Below, piece by piece: positions 60,378-64,000 of a stretch of 64,000 nt of DNA. This DNA comes from Flavobacteriales bacterium (GTDB lineage Bacteria > Bacteroidota > Bacteroidia > Flavobacteriales_D > Sanyastnellaceae). The translations under genes and the position numbers were made by a program. The stretch's first letter is position 1. Each line of letters starts with the position of its first letter. Location: assembly GCA_947466425.1 (NCBI GenBank), contig CANIBZ010000005.1, positions 18,121 through 82,120 of the forward strand, read 5' to 3'. The notes beneath the pieces are model-generated. The model saw only the letters and a list, made by a program, of their open reading frames with translations, was not told where the DNA came from and ran no database searches.

Positions 60378-62051
60378 ATGATTAAATCTCTTCTTCTTAT
60401 AATTTCAATTTCTTTATTCTCTGTTCTCTCTCACGGACAAATTTCTGATTTCGAGAAATTCAAACAGCAGAGAGAAAAAGAAATGAATCAGTTTGAACAG
60501 AAAGTCAATCGCGAGATGGACTCGCTGAGAACGGCGCACGACAAGGCCTTTGCGAAGATGTTGGAAGGCAATTGGAAGCGAGAAGATCTTTTTCCTTCAA
60601 AACCGTCAAGTGAAAAGCCGAAGCCCACGGCACCGCCGGTGTTTAAGCCTGATGCGGAGCAGGATGCAGAGCAAGATGTGATACAAGATGTTTCACAAGG
60701 TCGTTCCGAAGGTGCTTCGCAAGAGCTTCCACAGGACCCGTTTCAAGATGCGCCGCAAGGTCGTTCCGAAGGTGCTTCGCAAGAGCTTCCACAGGACCCG
60801 TTTCAAGATGCGCCGCAAGGTCGTTCTGAAGGTGCTTCGCAAGAGCTTCCGCAGGACCCGTTTCAAGATGCGCCGCAAGGTCGTTCCGAAGGTGCTTCGC
60901 AAGAGCTTCCAAAGGACCTTCCGCAGGACCTTCCGGAGGAGATTCCACAGGAATTAGCATTTAACAAAGCGTTTCAATTTCAGAATGAGAGTTTGTTTGG
61001 GAACGAGTGGAAGATGTTATTGATTGCGAGTAAGTGGCCGACGTTGAAAGGCAATCCAGATCCGAGTTCAATTACGGCGTATTGGAAGAGTTGTTCAGAG
61101 AAAGAATATGATTTGATGTTGGCGTATTTCAATCATCAGAAAAGTGAATTTGGACTTTCAGATTGGGGAGTTTACCAGATGGTTCAAGCGGTAGCGAAAA
61201 ACAATTTCTCGAGTAAAAACAATCAGAATTTATTCTTGTGGTTTACGTTGGTTCAAATGGGATATGACGCGCGGATTATGTATGGTGAAAATCAGATTGT
61301 TCTCACGCTTCCCTTTAAGGACATGCTTTACAGAAAATCGTATTTTGAATTCAAGGGAAACAACTATTTTGTTTTGGAAGAGAAATCACCGAGTGCATTG
61401 TACACGTATTCTTCACAGCATGAAGGTGCGAAAAACATTTTCACTTTAGCAAATACACCTTCAGCCAAGTTTCCTGAACAATGGACTGAACGCGGATTCG
61501 ATTTTAAGTTTAATCGAAATACTGAGCACGTAACTCTTCCCTATTTAACGTATCGCACCACCTTCGACGCGACAATACCTCAAACCGAATTGGATTATTA
61601 TTTCGGACAACCTTTACCGGCTTCATTCAAAGAAAGATTGCACAAAGCATTGGATGCAAAACTTGCGTCATGCGGAAGTGAGCGCGAAAAAGTCCGCTAT
61701 TTATATGCTTTGGTTTGTCAAAGCATTCCATACAAAACCGACCAGGATCAATTTCAACATGAAAAATTCTGTATCCCTGAAGAAGTCTTGGCTTATCCAT
61801 TTGCCGACTGTGAAGACCGCACGTTTTTATTGAATGCGCTTGTCACAGAATTGGTGGGAGTTGAGACCATAGGATTGAATTATCCTGGTCACGTAGCCAT
61901 GGCGGTGCGATTAAAGGAGCAGAAAAATTCAGACGCCATTATTCAATACAACGGAAACGATTACATCTACTGCGACCCGACCTACATTGGTGCTGATGTT
62001 GGTATGATGCCGGATTCTTATCGCGGGGTGAAGCCGGAAGTGATTCGTTAA
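60378..62051 (+). CDS. Exported transglutaminase-like protein with a repeat-derived insert
   Basis: A 557-residue precursor with a signal peptide (SLLLIISISLFSVLSHG, cleavage before QISDF). Residues about 22-75 are a charged helix (FEKFKQQREKEMNQFEQKV). Residues about 92-191 are a low-complexity Gln/Asp/Gly-rich insert made from 60-bp repeats. The remaining two-thirds is a globular region ending in a transglutaminase/protease-like core with candidate triad Cys478 (FADCEDRTF), His505 (YPGHVAMAV) and Asp533 (YCDPTYIGAD). The enzyme class (cross-linking or peptidase) is open. The core should be periplasmic. It follows tRNA-Ser and its terminator. Confidence 0.85.
   Translation: MIKSLLLIISISLFSVLSHGQISDFEKFKQQREKEMNQFEQKVNREMDSLRTAHDKAFAKMLEGNWKREDLFPSKPSSEKPKPTAPPVFKPDAEQDAEQDVIQDVSQGRSEGASQELPQDPFQDAPQGRSEGASQELPQDPFQDAPQGRSEGASQELPQDPFQDAPQGRSEGASQELPKDLPQDLPEEIPQELAFNKAFQFQNESLFGNEWKMLLIASKWPTLKGNPDPSSITAYWKSCSEKEYDLMLAYFNHQKSEFGLSDWGVYQMVQAVAKNNFSSKNNQNLFLWFTLVQMGYDARIMYGENQIVLTLPFKDMLYRKSYFEFKGNNYFVLEEKSPSALYTYSSQHEGAKNIFTLANTPSAKFPEQWTERGFDFKFNRNTEHVTLPYLTYRTTFDATIPQTELDYYFGQPLPASFKERLHKALDAKLASCGSEREKVRYLYALVCQSIPYKTDQDQFQHEKFCIPEEVLAYPFADCEDRTFLLNALVTELVGVETIGLNYPGHVAMAVRLKEQKNSDAIIQYNGNDYIYCDPTYIGADVGMMPDSYRGVKPEVIR
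60651..60953 (+). repeat. 12-bp/60-bp repeat array inside the transglutaminase-like gene
   Basis: The region is built of 12-mers (CAAGATGTTTCA, GAAGGTGCTTCG, CAAGAGCTTCCA, CAAGATGCGCCG). Five of them form a 60-bp unit repeated three times in full at 60696, 60756 and 60816, with a partial copy at 60876. Copies differ at only one or two bases. It opens with GATGCGGAGCA, as does the array ending at 11077. In this frame it reads Gln-Asp/Gly-x-x tetrads. Confidence 0.95.
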
Positions 62052-62109
62052 AATGTTTCCCGCAATTTCAAATTTGATATTATATTAGTGTCACCTTAAC
62101 ATCAAGACT

Positions 62110-63582
62110 ATGAGACACTTCCTTTTGATTTTACTCTCTACCCTTTCTTCTTTAGCGTTTTCACAAACAGTGCTTTATTCGGAGAACTTTAATTCGGGAT
62201 TCGGGAGTTTTTTCGTCAATACTCCCGATATGAGTTCCGCTGTGGGTGGATACAACCAATGGTTAGTGAATTCCGTTTATGCAGGAGGAACCTTTGTAGA
62301 ATCTTGCGTTGGCTTTGATGTTTCTATTCCTAATACGAGCAATCAACCTGCCTCTATAACCGGCTATCCGCAGAGTGGCTATATGCACATTGCGAGCACA
62401 GATGCTTTGAACAGTGGCGTGAGCTGCACCTCCTTTCAAGCCAGTGATGGTGGTTTACTTTGCAACGGCGATGAAACGTATTTCGCTAAAATGTCGGCAG
62501 ATGTTTCTACACTCGGCCAAACGGGAGTTTCATTTTCATTTTATTGGCTGTGCAGTGGGTCTGTTTCCAATTATGGAGAAGTTTATTACAGTCTGAACGG
62601 AGGATTAACTTGGAACCTTCAATCGGGGTCCTATTACAATTCTCCAAACTGGACTTTGGCATCACTCACCAATCCGCAGTGGGACAACCAATCGCAAATA
62701 AGATTTGGTTTTCGTTTTGTGAACCAGCAATCGTTTAGCGCAGCTGATCCTGCTTTTGCCGTTGATGAATTGAAAGTTACAGCGGCTGGAAACGCTGGAA
62801 ATGTAAGTACTCAGATTACCGGTGTAAGTGGAATATCTTTTTGCCCGGGGTCTTCGTTCGATGTGAATTATGGTGCTACGGGAACATTCAATTCCGGTAA
62901 TATTTTCACCGTTGAATTGTCAGATGCATTGGGAAATTTCTCAGCGTTTCAAGAGATTGGAAGTATATCAAGCACAACAGGAGGCCTTATTAATTGCACT
63001 ATTCCAAATGGAACGGCACCGGGAACGAATTACAGAATGAGAATTCGCTCTAGCAATCCCAATTTCGTCAGTGCCGATTTCGGGGTAAACTTTACTGTAT
63101 TGCCTGTTCCTCCCGTTGATTTCATTTCTACTTCCACAGGAAATAACTTGGAGTATTCTTTTGGTTGCAGCAGTTCTGGGTTCATTGACTGGCAATGGAA
63201 TTTCGGTGATGGCGGCTTGGGAAGCGGAGTTACAATAAATCACACGTTTGTTTCATCAGGCGTTTATCAAGTATGCATCGAAGCCACAGCATCGAACGGT
63301 TGTATAGCCACATTGTGTAAGCCGCTGATTGCGGTTTCAACAAGCGTGGATGAGCAGGTACTAACGACCAAAGCATTTCCGAATCCGTTTACAGATCGTG
63401 TATCCGTTTCTTGGGAAGGCCCACGAGAGTCTTTTGAAATATTCGATTTATGCGGCAGAAAGATTCTTTCTCAGAATGTTTTTGGCAACTCCGTTGTTCT
63501 GGACTTGAAGCATTTAAATAATGGCGTTTATCTTTTAAGAGACAATCTTGGTCGTTCGATTTATCTTGTGAAGGAGGATTGA
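62110..63582 (+). CDS. Secreted protein with PKD domain and type A T9SS sorting domain
   Basis: A 490-residue exported protein. Signal peptide (LILLSTLSSLAFS, cleavage before QTVLYS). The N-terminal domain (YSENFNSGFGSFFVNTP, GEVYYSLNGGLTWNL) is a beta-sandwich/MAM-like domain. Ig-like strands follow (GISFCPGSSFDVNYGATG). A PKD domain near residue 360-400 is shown by WQWNFGDGGLGSG and YQVCIEATASNGC. The last 75 residues (TTKAFPNPFTDRVSVSW.. GVYLLRDNLG) are a type A T9SS sorting domain. It is likely a surface or extracellular protein; no enzymatic motif was seen. Confidence 0.9.
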   Translation: MRHFLLILLSTLSSLAFSQTVLYSENFNSGFGSFFVNTPDMSSAVGGYNQWLVNSVYAGGTFVESCVGFDVSIPNTSNQPASITGYPQSGYMHIASTDALNSGVSCTSFQASDGGLLCNGDETYFAKMSADVSTLGQTGVSFSFYWLCSGSVSNYGEVYYSLNGGLTWNLQSGSYYNSPNWTLASLTNPQWDNQSQIRFGFRFVNQQSFSAADPAFAVDELKVTAAGNAGNVSTQITGVSGISFCPGSSFDVNYGATGTFNSGNIFTVELSDALGNFSAFQEIGSISSTTGGLINCTIPNGTAPGTNYRMRIRSSNPNFVSADFGVNFTVLPVPPVDFISTSTGNNLEYSFGCSSSGFIDWQWNFGDGGLGSGVTINHTFVSSGVYQVCIEATASNGCIATLCKPLIAVSTSVDEQVLTTKAFPNPFTDRVSVSWEGPRESFEIFDLCGRKILSQNVFGNSVVLDLKHLNNGVYLLRDNLGRSIYLVKED

Positions 63583-63592
63583 ATTAACAGCA

Positions 63593-63662
63593 ATCACCTT
63601 CGGTGATCAATTGCTAAGCAATCAATCTTTCAGATCAATCACTGCGTGATCAAACCTTCGGT
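63593..63662. repeat. Array of five mini-hairpins with 3-nt loops and CA spacers
   Basis: ATCACC-TTC-GGTGAT, ATTGC-TAA-GCAAT, ATCT-TTC-AGAT, ATCAC-TGC-GTGAT and ACC-TTC-GGT follow one another, the first four joined by exactly CA and the fifth by CAA. A CA also precedes the first. It starts 10 bp after the PKD/T9SS gene stop and is followed by an A-tract. Confidence 0.85.
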
Positions 63663-63679
63663 AAAAAAACGAAGTTCAA

Positions 63680-63717
63680 ATTACGAAGTAGGAATTACGA
63701 AGTAGGAATTAGGAATT
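63680..63717. repeat. 14-bp direct repeat
   Basis: ATTACGAAGTAGGA occurs twice in tandem (63680, 63694), followed by a shortened copy ATTAGGAATT. No coding potential. It lies between the hairpin array and the transposase-like fragment. The rest of 63583-63762 shows no gene. Confidence 0.8.
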
Positions 63718-63762
63718 GTCCTTGCCTGATTTAGGTTGTCACTTTTACTATCATCCTCATGG

Positions 63763-64000
63763 TTAATTAGACAAATTTAAAGTTTTATTTCTTGGTTGTG
63801 AAGGATTTCTAGGTTTGAGTTCAAGTTGATAAAGAGGAGTATTATAATTTCTATTCAGCAAGGCTCTAAATTGAAGTGGGGACCTCCCTTTCAAGCGTTT
63901 CTTTTTACTATTCAAATTATGATCTCGAACTGCTTGTGACTGTTTTAGTTCTAGGTCTTTAATGTTAGTTGGTTTCCAACAATTGAGGTACCCATTATTA
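63763..64000 (-). CDS. C-terminal fragment resembling an IS3-type transposase/integrase
   Basis: The minus strand is open from the window edge to a TAA at 63763, giving 79 residues of a C-terminus. AVRDHNLNSKKKRLKGRSPL resembles the end of IS3/IS150-type integrase cores (YNxxRxHxxLxGxSPxxF), although the usual His and Arg are not both present. A basic tail (LELKPRNPSQPRNKT) follows. Most of the gene, if any, is beyond the window. It could equally be an unrelated ORF or a decayed copy. No terminal inverted repeat was recognised near 63660-63760. Confidence 0.4.
   Translation of the reverse strand, partial: NNGYLNCWKPTNIKDLELKQSQAVRDHNLNSKKKRLKGRSPLQFRALLNRNYNTPLYQLELKPRNPSQPRNKTLNLSN

Noticed and set aside
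60643..60960. Overlapping ORFs on both strands of the 60-bp repeat region
   Set aside because: All are shadows of the repeat; only the transglutaminase-like frame has a signal peptide and a domain downstream.

Overview
The window looks like chromosomal DNA of an AT-rich member of the Bacteroidota, most likely a flavobacterium-like lineage (Flavobacteriales). The evidence is consistent: several secreted proteins end in type IX secretion (T9SS) sorting domains of types A and B, there are many lipoproteins and a TonB-dependent receptor with an N-terminal carboxypeptidase-regulatory-like domain, prolyl-tRNA synthetase is of the short archaeal type, rpmG-DUF4295-ftsY-rimO are linked, and promoters match the Bacteroidota form (TTTG or TTG, about 19-20 bp, TAnnTTTG). 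I saw no rRNA, CRISPR array, complete insertion sequence or prophage. One transposase-like fragment runs off the right edge. Every stretch over 300 bases holds at least one gene or described feature.

Layout. 1-9.5 kb: a partial BNR-repeat secreted protein, lipA, an unknown envelope protein, an OsmC protein, a 40-residue lipoprotein, a small BamA-like barrel, rmuC, a GWxTD lipoprotein and rlmB. 9.5-14.3 kb: an FadL-like barrel, a low-complexity lipoprotein, proS and a conserved hypothetical. 14.3-25.3 kb: an alpha-L-fucosidase, then a tightly packed seven-gene minus-strand operon (lipid/polyprenol kinase-like, CdsA, HMG-CoA reductase, fatty acid desaturase, methyltransferase, UbiA-like membrane protein, rifampin-phosphotransferase-like dikinase), faced by a divergent second desaturase and a lipoprotein. 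This is the best candidate for an undescribed pathway, probably for an isoprenoid or modified-acyl lipid.

25.3-34.7 kb: a Cas4-like/exonuclease fusion (DUF2779), small envelope proteins, tRNA-Glu, an RlpA-like protein, then a TonB receptor with an hmuTUV-like haem ABC transporter. 34.7-48.9 kb: a lipid kinase, T9SS-exported proteins, a peroxiredoxin, DUF423, and a 1538-residue envelope protein with two SPOR-like domains and two long ASSNN pentapeptide arrays that appears to start at ATT. 48.9-60.3 kb is housekeeping: queE, rimO, ftsY, DUF4295, rpmG, ftsK, lolA, hemF, a LysM/periplasmic-binding protein, guaA, maf and tRNA-Ser. 60.4-64 kb: a transglutaminase-like protein with a repeat insert, a PKD/T9SS protein, a hairpin array and the transposase-like end.

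Three repeat phenomena cut across the genes. A 12-bp-unit repeat (consensus near CAAGGTGCTTCG) sits in three distant places and is read in different frames. The ASSNN arrays vary only at synonymous positions. Tandem mini-hairpins with 3-nt loops and constant CA spacers lie after the last secreted-protein gene, with a looser relative after lolA. All functional names come from motif recognition by eye; no database search was run.
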